64,000 nucleotides of DNA from Chrysaora quinquecirrha (GCA_014526335.1 JACTAT010000247.1:89501-153500); one strand, 5' to 3'. Positions 20,695 through 32,472 are shown, counted from the first letter of the stretch. Numbers and translations are program-made. The notes: generated from the letters alone by a model not told the origin.

Positions 20695-22003
20695 TATTTT
20701 ATATCGATTCTCTAATTTCTAGCTTTCTACATACAAAATATACATAGGAAACTAATCTAAATCGATAAAACCTCAATACAAAGAACCCTTAGACGAGAAA
20801 CATGCATAGTACACCGTTCTGACTTCATCAGTAATTCACTGTAAGAGGTTTGGTTGTCATTGTACAGAAATATCAGGGCACGTTCTTGAATCTTTTCAAT
20901 TTTTTGCAAAGCTTTAGATGACGAGAAATACCAAACAAGAGGGCAATAATCAAAATTTGAATAAACGAAACTTTGGATTAGGATCATCCTTTCATTAAAA
21001 CCAATAAATTGTTTGAGTCTTTTCAAGACATTGAGTTGTGATGCAGCTTTTCTGCAAAGTTCAGAGATATGCTGTTCAAAATTCAGCTTATAATCTAGCT
21101 GTATACCCAGCAATTTGACAGTTTCTTCTGATTTGATCTCTTTGCCTTGGATATTAAAAATCTCTCCACTAGTATTTCTTTGATCCTTGCTAATGAGGAG
21201 TGCGTGAAATTTTTCTGGATTGGCTATCATTTGATTTTGGTTCAGCCAATTCAAAGCTACTCCAGCTTCTTCTTCTAGTACCTCAATCAAATTTGATAGA
21301 GTCTTAGAAAAATAAGCTAGAGTGTTATCGTCAGCATAATTTTGTAATGTTGCTCGGTTAATGAACAAAAATAGATCGTTTATATAAATATTGAAGAGGA
21401 TAGGACCCAAAACCGAGCCTTGAGGCACCCCTGACAAAATTGTTTGGAAAGAGCTATACGTATTATTGATTCTAGCAGACTGTTTCCGCCGTTTTAAGTA
21501 AGAGTAAATAAGGACCAGAGCATTTTCATCAAAACCATAGGCATGTAATTTGGCTATAAGTAAATCGTGTGGAATGCAATCGAAGGCTTTTGATAGATCC
21601 ATGAGGATAGCTCCTACAATATTATCATTATCAAGTTTGACCCTCCATTCTTCTATCATTCTTATCAAAACATGCTGTGTGCCATATGCTCTTCTATAAG
21701 CAGCAATGAAAAGTGAAAGGGTTTCATCCAAGAAAGGGATAAGTTGGTTTTTCAGAATCTTTTCATAGACTTTAGAGAAAATATTTAGAATGCTGACTGG
21801 ACGAAAGTTTCGCTCAACTGTACGATTGGCCTCCCCTTTATCTAACGGACATACCGCAGCTCGTTTTCCATTATCTGGGAACCTATAGTTGCGTATGCTG
21901 CTGTTAATGGCATCTGTTAAAGGGGCTGCAAGGTCTTCTGCAGCCAAAAGCACAAGCTTTAGTGGTATTTGATCTTCTCCCGTTGATTTTCTACCGTCTT
22001 AAG
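20695..22003 (-). mobile_element. LINE B, 5'-truncated non-LTR retrotransposon with RT
   Basis: A 398-residue frame (21953-20757) has the RT blocks FRPVSILN, LMDLSKAFDCIPHDLL, SGVPQGSVLGPILFNIYIND, YADDNTLAYF and VKLLGIQLDYKLNFEQHI. Upstream codons to about 22003 add KSTGEDQIP, after which LINE A sequence starts abruptly. The active-site YADD is intact. The endonuclease is absent (5' truncation). It lies in the same orientation as LINE A. Confidence 0.75.
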
Positions 22004-22006
22004 ACC

Positions 22007-22462
22007 TTAGCTGCCATCCCTATAACCAGACTGGGCCTCTGGATAATATATATCTGCTAGAGACTTTAGGCGTTGTAGTATGATGTCAGAAAATATTTTC
22101 CCTGCGACACTTAGCAAGGAAATTCCGCGGTAGTTCCCACATTGGCTTCGATCGCCCTTTTTAAATAAGATGAAAATATTTGCATCGATCATGTCAGAAG
22201 GGACACTTTCCGTAACCCAAAATGCATTGAAAATCTTTAAAAGTAGGGATCTAAGATTATTTCCTCCATGGACAAGAACTTCAGATAATAATCCGTCTGG
22301 TCCTGGACTTTTCTTTAGTTTGATGTTCTTTAGTGCTGTATTTAACTCTTCCATTGTGATCAGATTATCAAAATGATTCATGATTGATAGTCGTTCTATG
22401 TCATCGAGTATGTCAAAATCAACAACTGTTGGCCGATTAAGTAATTCATCAAAGTGTTCCAC
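22007..22462 (-). pseudogene. LINE A reverse transcriptase, fingers part
   Basis: This 151-residue frame contains EHFDELLNRP, KSPGPDGLLSEVL, FKKGDRSQCGNYRGISLLS and PEAQSGYRDG, which are RT blocks 1-3 of non-LTR retrotransposons. It stops where LINE B begins. The expected DLTKAFD block is missing, so the insertion came with loss of LINE A sequence. Confidence 0.75.
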
Positions 22463-22689
22463 CCATCTGTTCTTGATCTCATCAGGTGCTGATAGTAGCT
22501 CACCCCTTTATCCCTAACCGGATGTAACGCTTTGGGTTTACAACCATACACGGCATTAAGTGTTTTGTAGAGTTCTCGATGGTTCTTTTCTTGTGAGTAT
22601 CTTTCACCTTCTTGTGAGTATCTTTCAGCAATTTGGTTGATGCAGTTCAGTTTATCGGAGATGGCAAAGCCCACCCCCGCAAAGCCCAC

Positions 22690-22929
22690 CCCCGCTGTCT
22701 TGTCCACACCTCCACTCCAGAAGATTGTATAATTTCTCTCTTTGATGTTCCCGAAACCTGGACGTCTAATGCAAAGATGCCTATGTTGCCTTTTTCGAGT
22801 TCCCTGCATATGATGGCTGTTGCTCGCTCTGGTCTGATGGAAGTGGCACTATCATTGGTCGTTCTAACATTCCACGCTCCGATATAAAGTAGATTTGTTT
22901 GTTTTCTAGCATTTCTGCTTTTATGATTA
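22690..22929 (-). pseudogene. LINE A endonuclease domain remnant
   Basis: The segment reads YIGAWNVRTTND, then RPERATAIICRELEKGNIG (frame 1), then after a frameshift GFGNIKERNYTIFWSGG and VGFAISDKL. These are the first blocks of APE-type LINE endonucleases. It then jumps straight to the linker (RELYKTLNAVYG), so the catalytic His and Asp region is missing. A 15-bp and a 21-bp tandem duplication lie at the damaged joint (22600-22700). Confidence 0.6.
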
Positions 22930-23923
22930 CAGTTGACATCCTCTATCTCGAACTCTCAAGGGAAACTGGAATTTGTTCGAGATAGCGAATGTTCGAAATA
23001 ACGGATGCCCCATATAAATATAAAAAATTTTAGTTTTTAAGTCAGAAAAGGAACCCCTATTAACATGCAGGGTTACTGATCTCAAATTTCATCAAACAAG
23101 TCTGGTATTTTTTACATAGGAGTCAAAGCTCATCTGCTTTTATCCCTACTATTGTTGAAATTGAGATAATGGCGATGCAGCACATCTCGAGAGAGAACAG
23201 CTTAATCTATTGTATACATGGGCAGCATATCACCTAGCTGCTGCCATTCCTGCTCCGCTACACGCTTTTTTTTTATAAGGAACCACTTTATAAGGAACCT
23301 AAATGTAGAAGGCCCGAAAATTTAAAGAACTTATACTGCTAAAGAGAAAATCATTAAGGAACTTTTGAATGTTTAATACTTTTGTCACTGCAAATAATCA
23401 AGAATTAGAAAGCCGGTTCCATTCATTTGCAGTCGAAAATCACATAAATTGTACGTTAAGCATATATCCAATGTTTCTTTGAGTAGTCTCGAGCTTTGCT
23501 CGCATGCAAATGTCTCTCTTTTATTGTTAAGACCACTGTATGTGCAGTTAAAATTAAGGAACTATTAAGGAACTTTTGGAACTACAATTGTCTCCAAAGA
23601 GGCCCAAAAAAAAGGAACTTTTAGAACTAGGCCTTGAGGTAGGTTCCTTATAAAAAAAGCGTGTAGGCGAACTTATACATATTTTCAGCCTGTCTCTTTA
23701 TCCAGTTCAGCAAAAAATTTGGCAAAGTTCGAGATAAAGAGCAGGTTTTCCTCCATGGGAAATCAAAAATGGTTCGAGATAGCGAATGTTCGAGATAACG
23801 GGGTTCGAGATAGCAGATGATTTTTCTATACAAACCCTTATATCAAAACGAGGGGAAATGGAAGATCGTTCGAGATAGCGAATGTTCGAGATAGCGGGCA
23901 GTCGAGATAGCGGATGTCAACTG
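22930..23923. mobile_element. Tc1/mariner (pogo/Tigger-like) MITE, 994 bp, TA target duplication
   Basis: The ends are CAGTTGACATCC and GGATGTCAACTG, perfect inverted repeats, with TA on both sides (22928-22929, 23924-23925). Subterminal copies of TTCGAGATAGCGAATG sit near both ends. There is no transposase. A further inverted-repeat element lies inside (23249-23668). Confidence 0.85.
23249..23668. mobile_element. Nested MITE inside the Tigger-like MITE
   Basis: CTACACGC followed by a T run and ATAAGGAACC at the left is matched inversely by GGTTCCTTATAAAAAAAGCG at the right, ending GTGTAG. The interior repeats AAGGAACTTTT several times. It is non-coding. Confidence 0.65.
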
Positions 23924-23925
23924 TA

Positions 23926-24092
23926 TTAGTAAGATCATCGGCTGCCCCGGATGCGGTAGCAAATTCATTGGTTCCCCCGGATGCGGTAGCATTATCATAT
24001 GGACTTCTCTCACTTTCCACCACTGCCATAGAGAGTGGCACATCGGTTGCCGCGAACGCAGTAGTATTATCTAAAGACTCATTACCACTCAT
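23926..24092 (-). pseudogene. N-terminal ORF segment of LINE A
   Basis: The frame MSGNESLDNTTAFAATDV runs to GAADDLTN and then into the MITE. Removing the MITE with one TA copy continues the frame as NHKSRNARKQTNLLYIGAWN, which enters the endonuclease domain. This shows that the MITE landed in an open LINE frame. Confidence 0.65.
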
Positions 24093-24486
24093 ATCATGAA
24101 TTGCTAGGCTGCGCTAAAGATGACGGTACTGCTCAGCGCAATGCAATACCCTCTTGGCGAGAGGTCCTGTTGATCGGCAACACAGCAAGGCTGAGATGGC
24201 CGCAGGAACAACTCGTTGCTTTGTGCCAGAACTGATGCCGTGTTGACTAACCAGTACTGCCTTTGAACATACGTTCAGTGCATGATGGCGGTTGGCTCTA
24301 GTAGAGCTCATCCGTCCTTTGACAGGTCTTATTTTTCATCCTGCTGGGTGTCATGCCACCCTCCTCACTGGACAGACCAGTGGGGGAGCCAGTTTAGACT
24401 CCGTCTACCCGACCATGCAGCAGGTTGTACTGGGTTACAATGTTACCAGTAGCAGGACCACCAACGTGACCTGACCTGACCAGGAA

Positions 24487-25220
24487 TGTTGTTGATGTTG
24501 ATGCATCATGTTATCCCTCCACTGTACTGATGTTATCCCTCCACAGAACTGAACAGCCTCCACTGTACTCAATGTTATCCCCCCACACGCATCATGTTAT
24601 CCATCCACTTTACTGATGTTATCCCTCCGCTGTAGTGAACAGCCTCCAATGTACTAAATGTTATCCCCCCACACGCATCATGTTATCCATCCACTGTACT
24701 GATGTTAACCCTCCGCTGTACTGCACAACCTCCACTGTACTCAATGTAATCCCTCCACTGTACTGAACAGCCTCAATTGTCCTCAATGTTATCACCCCAC
24801 TGTACTGAACAGCCTCCACTGTACTGATGTTATCCCTCCGCTGTATTGAACAGCCTCCACTGTACTCAATGTTATCCCCGCACACGCATCATGTTATCCC
24901 TCCACTGTACTGAACAGCCTCCACTGTACTGATGTTATCCCTCCGCTGTATTGAACAGCCTCCACTGTACTCAATGTTATCCCCGCACACGCATCATGTT
25001 ATCCCTCCACTGTACTGATATTATCCCTCCGCTGTACTGCACAACCTCCACTGTACTCAACGTTATCCTTCCGCTGTACTGAACAGCCTCCACTGTACTC
25101 AATGTTATCACCCCACTGTACTCAATGTTATCCCCCCACATGCATCATGTTATCCCCCCACCGTACTGATGTTATCCCTCCACTGTACTGAACAGCCTCC
25201 ACTGTACTGCACAGACATTA
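24487..25220 (-). repeat. Minisatellite array, CCTCCACTGTACTGATGTTATCC-type units
   Basis: About 20-22-bp sub-units such as CTCCACTGTACTGAACAGCC and TGTACTGATGTTATCCCTCC recur over 730 bp, interleaved with CCCACACGCATCATGTTATC. Units are inverted relative to 19351-19520. The core CCACTGTACTGAACAGCC resembles CCACCGTACTGAACATCC in the array at 42 kb. Confidence 0.9.
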
Positions 25221-25658
25221 CCCCGGCTGATTTTCTTGAGATTGTTCTGTCAATTTCTATTTGCCATCGTGAAATGAGATATAACACAAGTGTAATTCTG
25301 CATACAGATGGCAGATGAAGAGAGAAGTAAAAATCAGGCAGTTCATCAGGAGCAACCATCTCAGGCATACACTGATTAGCTGATAAGACAAGCTGTTGGT
25401 TCATGAAACTAGAAGTGCTCATTCATCTTTACAGTAACAATCTAGAAACATCAACAAGCATATGTAGCAATTCTTGGTATATTTCCTCGTTTCAACACGC
25501 AGCACTTCTTTTGCATCATACTATCCTTCTTCAGGGTGACTTCGAAACAATAACTATATTAATACAAAACGAGTTAGTTATTTGTTCATAAAAATATTCG
25601 GAAATGAAAGTCAAATGAACAATTTTAATAAGCGAAGGTACATATCGTGGTTTTATAT

Positions 25659-28625
25659 TCAATTTTCTGTGTCCATGGTTTCTTCTTGTTCATATTTCAA
25701 ATAATAAGAAGATTTGAAAAATGCCTCAAACTTCCTTTCAAGTTGCTTTGGTGTATGCTGCATGAAGTTTCTCTTGTCCTTCGCCATACTCTAAAAATTG
25801 ATTGAAAGTAATAACTGAATTCAGGGCCATGCAAGTGTTCTTTAAAAAAACACATTTGTCTTTTGTGTCTTGCACCGTGGTGTCCCTGCTTTCACTATAT
25901 GTATTCAACTCTTCGCCAAAAGAAACTCTCTAGGTGAAAGCAAGCAGTAAGGTAAGTGGTCTTTTTTTCTGTTAAATGTTTTAATGTTGGGAAAGATGTG
26001 CTAAAAAATGTCAGTTCGCTACATCACCATTTCGCTACGATCAGCAAAAACCGGTTTTTAATTTAATGACTGACAAGAAATCCTAAATAAGAAGAAGGGT
26101 TTTTATACCGTAATCGAAGTCCAGTTTTTAAAGAGTTGTTATTGTGAATTTTGCTAGGCGTTTTTCTTTCATCAAGAAAAATTAAGTGCTTACATGAGGA
26201 GAGCAATCGAATGAATCTGACTGGTCCAAATTTGACGTGGCTTATGTAGAACTGATTTTGTAGTGTGTATAAGTGAAGCAGTATAAACGAAATACTTTAC
26301 TTTTTGGGACCCTTCATACAGATATATTATTCTATTATTTTTATTCTGAGTCCAATTTTGTCTAGCCTTCTCTAATAAGCCTAATATCAAAGGGGCCGCT
26401 CCTTCAAAATCGCCAAAGAAACTCTTGCTCTATCTAACGGCGACCCGGATCTCATGGCCTCGGTCTTTAATAGTGTCATCTCGTCCCTTCTTGAAGTGCA
26501 TGCACCATTAAAACGTAGAAAAATAACTAGCCACCACGCTCCTTGGATTACTTTCGAAATAAAAAATCTAATGAAAGAGCGTGATTTAGCTAAAAAGAGG
26601 TCCGAGAATGACGCTTCCTATTGGTCAGCCTATAAGAAATTGCGGAACAAAGTCACTTATAAACTTCGTAGAGGGGTACAGGAATACTACCACAACCTTA
26701 TTGATGAAACCCAAAACAATCCGAACGCTATGTGGAGGACGATAAATAAGGTTTTACATAAGAACTCAAGTCACACCGTTACTCAAAAAATCATTTTTGA
26801 AGGGACAGAACTTAAAACACCTTCGCAAATTTCAGAAGCATTCAACAAACATTTTACAACGGTTGGACCAAAGTTAGCGAAGAAAATTAAAAGTCTGCCT
26901 TCTGACGACCCTCTTAAGTACCCTCTTTAGTAAATTTAAACTACAACCAGTAAGCGTAGGTTATGTAGAACGTGCTATAAGAGCTCTGAATAACTCAAAA
27001 TCCCCTGGTGCTGACAGAATCCCCGTTAAAATATTGAAAGATGCTATACACTTAGTGTCTAAACTATTAACACTAATATACAATGCATCTTTAGAAAAGG
27101 GTATTTTCCCCCAGGTATGGAAATTAGCCAGAGTAACACCAATTTATAAGGCGGGGGCAAAAACAGACGTAAATAATTACCGGCCTATCTCAGTTTTATC
27201 AGTTGTGTCAAGAATTTTAGAAAAGATAGTACACGACCAACTAATGGAGTATCTGAAAGGGCAAAACAAGCTTAGCTTATGCCAGTTTGCGTTCCAAAAA
27301 CTGCACAGTACAGTGACATGTTTATTGAATGTTGTAGACCCATGGTTCAAGAACTCTGATGAGGGGAAAATAAACTTGAGTATATTTCTTGATCTCAAAA
27401 AAGCATTTGATACCGTAAACCATAAAATCTTACTGTCGAAGTTACAAGAGTATGGTGCGGAGGGTACTTCCAAAAACTGGTTCAATTCTTACCTGGCCAA
27501 TAGGGAGCAGTTCTGTTACTTTGGCGGATCCACTTCTAGCAAAGCCAGGATTGAATGTGGTATTCCGCAGGGCTCGTGTTTGGGACCTTTGCTTTTCATA
27601 CTATACATTAATGATTTTCAGAATTGTCTAGAAAGCACGACCCCAAATATGTATGCCGATGATACATGTGTGAATATCGCATCAGAAAACCTGCATGAAC
27701 TTCTAGCAGATTTGAAAAACGAGCTGGAAAATATATCTGATTGGATGAGGATTAATAAACTTAGTTTAAATGCCAGCAAAAGTGAATATATGGTTATAGG
27801 CCACAGACGACAACTAAACAGGGTAGGAAATGATTTGCCGGATCTGGTCCTCAATAATGAAGTTATTAAAAGGGTTAGCAAGACAAGATATCTCGGTATC
27901 AACATCGACGAAGGCTTAAACTGGAAAGAGCAGTACAAAACTATCAAAAACAAGCTGAAAGGAGGGTTGAGCTCTTTGAGAAAGCTGAAAAACATCCTTC
28001 CGCAAAGTAAACTTGACCAAGTCTACAAAGCTCTGTTTGAAAGCCATCTTCGATATGGCGACATTGTTTGGAATGCTCTTTCCAACACCAAACTCTCTCA
28101 GCTTCAAAATTTGCAGACAAGGGCAAAGAAGCTGATTGAGAGCGCCAAGTATAAGGACGGATGGACATGTAAATGGCTCAATGTAAGGGCGTTGATCTCC
28201 TATGACCAAGGAGTTATGACGTATAAAGTCTTGCATGACATCTGTCCCGAAAACCTTCGCCATAAGTTCACTAAAAGATCCACGATTTCAGAGTATAGAA
28301 CAAGAAATCATGAAGATCTGCAAATTCCCAAAGTTAGGTTAGAACATGCAAAACGAAGTTTCTATTTCTCTGGGGTCAAAAACTGGAATGCTATCCCTGA
28401 CAACATTCGAGAAAAAGAATCAATCGCTCGTTTTAAAACAGGTTTTAGAGACTATCTTTTGAACCTTTCACAGGACCCAAACACGACCCCTTGGTAGAGC
28501 AGCGATTTAATTATTATTATAATATTTTTTTCTTTTGAAATAATACTGTTAGTAGGTTTCATTTAAATGTTTCTTATTCTTGTAAGCTGAAAGGTAAATC
28601 GTGTTTAAATATTGATAAATAATAA

Positions 28626-28657
<32 letters not shown>

Positions 28658-28868
28658 TAATAAAGTTAACATTAGTGCTGGGGCTTAAAGTAGAATCAAT
28701 CACACTGGAGGAAGAACAGCAAAAGAAAACACGTAATTTATTCCGAAATGTTTTCTCTCACCTTGTAATCTGTTCCGTAATCTTTCCGTAATGACAAGAT
28801 GAATTTAGCCTCTCCTGGAGCGATGTGCCTCTCGGTTTTGGAAGTCATGGCAGCCTCTTCTTCAAACT
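25659..28868 (-). CDS. NOP16: NOP16-like ribosome-biogenesis gene, two 3' exons
   Basis: Minus-strand exons 28868-28762 and 25790-25659 are each bordered by good splice sites (acceptor TTTATGCAG, donor AAG|GTGAGA, acceptor ATTTTTAG). Joined in phase they read FEEEAAMTSKTERHIAPG...RKDYGTDYK and then SMAKDKRNFMQHTPKQLERKF, ending at TGA 25661-25659. This matches the C-terminal third of NOP16 (LEAEASLPEKKG...GEDYKAMARDEKNYYQDTPKQ in human), a nucleolar protein of 60S subunit assembly. The upstream exons were not found; they should lie right of 28868. The 3-kb intron carries a LINE in the opposite orientation. Confidence 0.7.
26410..28660 (+). mobile_element. LINE D, 5'-truncated non-LTR retrotransposon with (AAT)n tail
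   Basis: It starts in the linker after the endonuclease and ends in an (AAT)n run at 28618-28660, a common LINE tail. It lies in the NOP16-like intron on the other strand. Apart from one frameshift near 26925 its coding region is open, so it is fairly young. Confidence 0.8.
26454..28497 (+). pseudogene. Reverse transcriptase of LINE D, one frameshift
   Basis: A first frame (26454-26930) covers the linker. After a one-step frame change near 26925 the protein goes on with NNSKSPGADRIPVKIL and the 487-residue frame to 28497. RT blocks are NNYRPISVLSVVSRILEK, FLDLKKAFDTVNHKIL, GIPQGSCLGPLLFILYIND, MYADDTCVNI and TRYLGINIDEGLNWKEQ, with the catalytic YADD intact. The C-terminus has FYFSGVKNWNAIPDNI, typical of CR1/L2-type LINEs. 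The clade is not certain. Confidence 0.8.
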
Positions 28869-30426
28869 CTGCATAAAATATTAAAGGGGGAGAGATTGCT
28901 GAATTTGGATTATGCAATACGACAAGGCTAAGCGAATACAAATGTTAGCTATTGAAAGTTGTCCAAAATTTAATTAATAAAGAAAATACCCCCTACCCTC
29001 GCTCCTGTTTATTTTGTTGCCATTATTTACCGTTGGTTATTACTATAGCTTAATATTTAAAGCTAATTCATAGCAACCTTTTAACTACTCATATGAGGGA
29101 TACAAATTGTGTAACTAAATTCATTTGTAAATATATGAAAAGTAACTAGAAGCAGCTATAAGAGTGATTAACAAATTATAAAATATAATTAACTAATATA
29201 CAGGAACATCTTATTGCATGAAAGCAGTATTATTCAAGAAGGCCGTGTCGAATTTAATAAATTTAATGCGGCTCAAAAGCGACGTAAGAGCGACGATGAC
29301 TTTATATGCAGTGTTGCGTCGAACTTAAATCAAAGTGGAATTTTTTGGTTTTTTACTGAAGAAGAGGCTCCTCAAAAGGCGAGAATTTGAAATTCAAAAT
29401 GGCTGCAGTAAAAAGTAAAAGCAGAAAATCGATGTCAATTAATTTAATTAATTCGACCATAAAAAAACAACCCTGTATTTATGTCAAATTATGAATTAAG
29501 TTCAAGAAATCTTGATGCACGTAATTCAAAGTGCAGCACTTAATGAAATTCTGGAAATGGAAATCAAAGAGGTTTTCCTTACGCATTAAGTAAAATTAGG
29601 CCAGAGTCTGAAAGTGAAAAGTATATTTTTGCAAGAATATTAGCTAAACAGGGGCAAGGGTTGTTTTGTTGGCATTTCCAGTTAAAACAGTGGAAGCAGC
29701 TATCTTCATTTCTTGGATTTTCGTTGGCCGCCTACAATCAAGAAATCTCAAAATGTTTTAACTTTGTTAAAGCATCTGGGACAATCGTAGGCTTCCTGCG
29801 ATAAGTAAGAAATCAGCGGTTATCATTTGGATTTGGTAGTCTGCGATGATAACTGATGTTCCTCTGCGACGAAAGTCGCCGACAAAATAATGTAAATCCC
29901 AGCATATAAGAACCTACACAAACAAGAGCCTTCAGGTTGATTATTTGAAGAAAACAATGAAATTCAGTTAATTAAACAATACCCTGAATAAAAAATCAAA
30001 GGTTCTTATTTGCAGGAATAAACTGTGCAACAAAGTCTAATTTAGTTCCAAAATAAATTTTCTTTTCTGTGCTTCAGTCTTATATTTGTTAATTATCTTT
30101 GTGGGGAGGAATGCACATCCAAGTCGCGAAACCCTGTTTCATCAGATAATCTTCCCCACATATAACGATGGAAGATATGAAAAAATAACCATCAAAATTA
30201 GAGGGTTAGATTACTCGCATGCTGCAACATATTCTCGAGTGTTGCCAGCACTATGATTCAGAAGGAAAGGAACCAAAAGCAATTGAAAACTATAGTAAAT
30301 TTTCTTCATAAAGAGATAAACTTACTTTTGATAACATCAGTCTGTTTTTCGTCTGCTTTCATATCTACATCACAACTGTCCTGTATGAAGGAAATTTCAC
30401 TAAATAGCAGTAAACTTAAAAGGTTT
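28869..30426. other. Unassigned, presumed intron or upstream region of the NOP16-like gene
   Basis: AT-rich. I looked on the minus strand for the conserved NOP16 N-terminal exons (a HxWD block) and did not find them. Confidence 0.3.
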
Positions 30427-31619
30427 CATAGGAATTTGACAATAAAAACGACAATTTTAAAAGACATGTTTCGAACGTTCATCGTTCATCTTCAGTTAAG
30501 AAATAATTAAATTACATCAAGACAAAACTAGGTATATATTGAAATTTTACATAATGGAAAACGAGGATAATCGTAAAACGACCTTTTCTGGACGTATTAA
30601 TCGATAAAAGCAATAATCAATCCATTATAACCTCAGTGTATCGTAAAAGAACTTATACAGGCTTGTTAACTAATTTTTCAGTTTTACATCGTTTTCCTAT
30701 AAAATTGGTTTGATAAGGACTTTGGTTGATAGGCATATAAAATAAACAACACTTGATTTGGTTTTGATAACGACATTAAACAGCTAACTTTTATACTAAA
30801 TAAAAACCTTTATCCTACTTATCTTGTAAATAAAGTCATTCACAGCTATCTCGATAAAGTTAACTCTCCTGTACCCTCTCATAACCATGTAGTTAATAAT
30901 AATGAATCTAACCGTATTTGCTATTTTAAGCTTCCCTACATTGGTAAATTTCGGTTTTCACTCAACGTAAAGTTAAATGCTTAGTTAAAAGTATTGTAAA
31001 GATTTAGACTTAAAACTTGTTTTTTACTTCTTTAAATTACGTTCTATGTTTGGGGTTAAGGACTGTGCCCAAGTGCTTACGGGCTCGTGTAGTTTATAAA
31101 TTCTTGTGTGGCGGATGTTCCCGCGTCTTATGTCGGAGAAACCTCTCGATATCTTTCTACACGAATCCGCGAGCATTTAGTCACAGACAAAACTCGCATA
31201 TTCGCAGACATTTTAATGAGTCCCCTCTTGCCGCCCTCTATGCTCGAGGATTCCTTCTATCTTGGACAGCGCTAGCGGTTCGTTTACCCTCAAAATAAAG
31301 GAGGCTCTGCATATCTCTTGGGTTAAACCCACGCTTAATAAACAACTATACCATTACAATTTAAACCTTTGTTATTAACACCGCTTTTTCTATTTTTCTT
31401 TTTGCTATTGTTAAACCCCTTTTTGTACTATTGTTTTTTTTTTAGATTTATCGCTTGTAATTATCGCTTTTACCTCACGTGTTTTTATATTATGTAACTA
31501 ATTTCAATATATACCTAGTTTTGTCTTGATGTAATTTAATTATTTCTTAACTGAAGATGAACGATGAACGTTCGAAACATGTCTTTTAAAATTGTCGTTT
31601 TTATTGTCAAATTCCTATG
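30427..31619 (+). mobile_element. Penelope-like element 3' part with GIY-YIG remnant, flanked by inverted ~119-bp repeats
   Basis: Segments in several frames give YFKLPYIG, VVYKFLCGGC, SYVGETSRYLSTRIREHL (the GIY-YIG block), SHIRRHFNES, and FTLKIKEALHISWVKPTLN with LYHYNL. This is the usual C-terminal order of Penelope-like retroelements. At least three frame changes show it is dead. The 119-bp segment at 30427-30545 recurs in inverse orientation at 31500-31619, which fits the partial inverted pseudo-LTRs known for this class. Confidence 0.7.
31551..31578 (+). ncRNA. Possible degenerate hammerhead-ribozyme core in the Penelope pseudo-LTR
   Basis: CTGAAGA is followed by a 5-bp hairpin (GAACG, loop ATGAA, CGTTC) and then GAAAC, the order CUGANGA - stem II - GAAA of the hammerhead. 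One extra U sits between the first box and stem II, and stem III with the cleavage site is not evident. The same motif lies inverted at about 30471-30498. Hammerheads are known in Penelope-like elements; this one may be inactive. Confidence 0.3.
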
Positions 31620-32038
31620 CTATCTTGTCAATGTTAGAAGTTTTTTAAAAGGTTTCAAATTTTAAGTTACAGTGTCTCTTTAAAAGGATCTTAACCGGGT
31701 GGGCATTCTATTGCTAATTTCAGAAAAGGAGCACGAGTAAGTATGCAAAGAGAGGTTATCGACAGCAGTTCTAGGATATGGCAATCATATCACCAACAGA
31801 CAGCGTAGCAAACAATTATTACGTCATTAACATTTCAACATTTTATTGGCTGCAAAACTACGTCTACTACTGTCACTACTGTCTTAACAAAATAGAAAAA
31901 TTCTGCTTCGAATCAACAAAAAATAAATAAACAGATTTCAGCAGAAAACAACTGACTTCATATTTCTATTTGCATGATACTTTTGGCAGAAATGTTCGAC
32001 AAGTTTTGGCAAGGTAGTTTTCAACGTTTCTGGGGCTA

Positions 32039-32227
32039 TTACTAAAAGTGGGAACGGAGAATCGGGGAAAGGAATTGAGGAACGAGGCAATAACTACAGA
32101 AATGAGCGTGAGAGTATTTCTTTTCATTGTATATACCGATTGTTTTGCATTTACTATCTTGTCGAATTACTTTCTAATCCATACCTCTTATAGTTTTCAT
32201 ATTCCCCGATTCCCCCTTTTAGTAATT
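32039..32227. mobile_element. Small MITE-like element with inverted ends
   Basis: TTACTAAAAGTGGGAACGGA at the left is inversely matched by ATTCCCCCTTTTAGTAA at the right; GAATCGGGGA also pairs. It is 189 bp and non-coding. Confidence 0.5.
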
Positions 32228-32337
32228 ACTAAATGATATAATACATGCTCGTAGTTTTGCACCGCATCAAGGTTCAGAAAAAAATAGAACTTTTTTCAAA
32301 AATAACAGATACAGATAACACTTTATTTCGCTTAATA

Positions 32338-32472
32338 GGCCGTCAGCTACACGCTCAGTGGTGTCACCCCCGTTGCACATACTGCTAAGCTAAGAAATTT
32401 CACTTCCCTTTAGCGTGTTTTTCCATGCTGATTACAAATCTAAAAAGTTCACATCAATTTAGGCTGCAGTTT
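32338..32472 (+). repeat. Left terminal inverted repeat of the Academ-like element
   Basis: It pairs with 39460-39603 in inverse orientation. The best-conserved parts are the outer 14 bases and the inner 35 bases around AAATCTAAAAAGTTCACATC. Confidence 0.75.

Larger units (their letters stand above)
20067..24480 (-). mobile_element. LINE A (APE-type non-LTR retrotransposon), interrupted by LINE B and a Tigger-like MITE
   Basis: Pieces on the minus strand read in order: a 5' region 24480-24093, an N-terminal frame from ATG 24092, the MITE (22930-23923), the endonuclease start YIGAWNVRT (about 22880), linker and RT fingers (22560-22007), LINE B (20695-22003), then VKQGC...PTLFGIY, YANDIAIF and a C-terminal part to about 20280. 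The endonuclease is mostly deleted. The catalytic YADD is YAND and a stop lies just before it, so the element is dead. The exact 3' end is not visible. Confidence 0.7.

Noticed and set aside
24487..25220. CRISPR-like regular repeats
   Set aside because: Units vary in length and order, there are no unique spacers and no cas genes; the genome is eukaryotic.
28869..32330. N-terminal NOP16 exons
   Set aside because: No minus-strand exon with the conserved HxWD block or matching phase could be identified.
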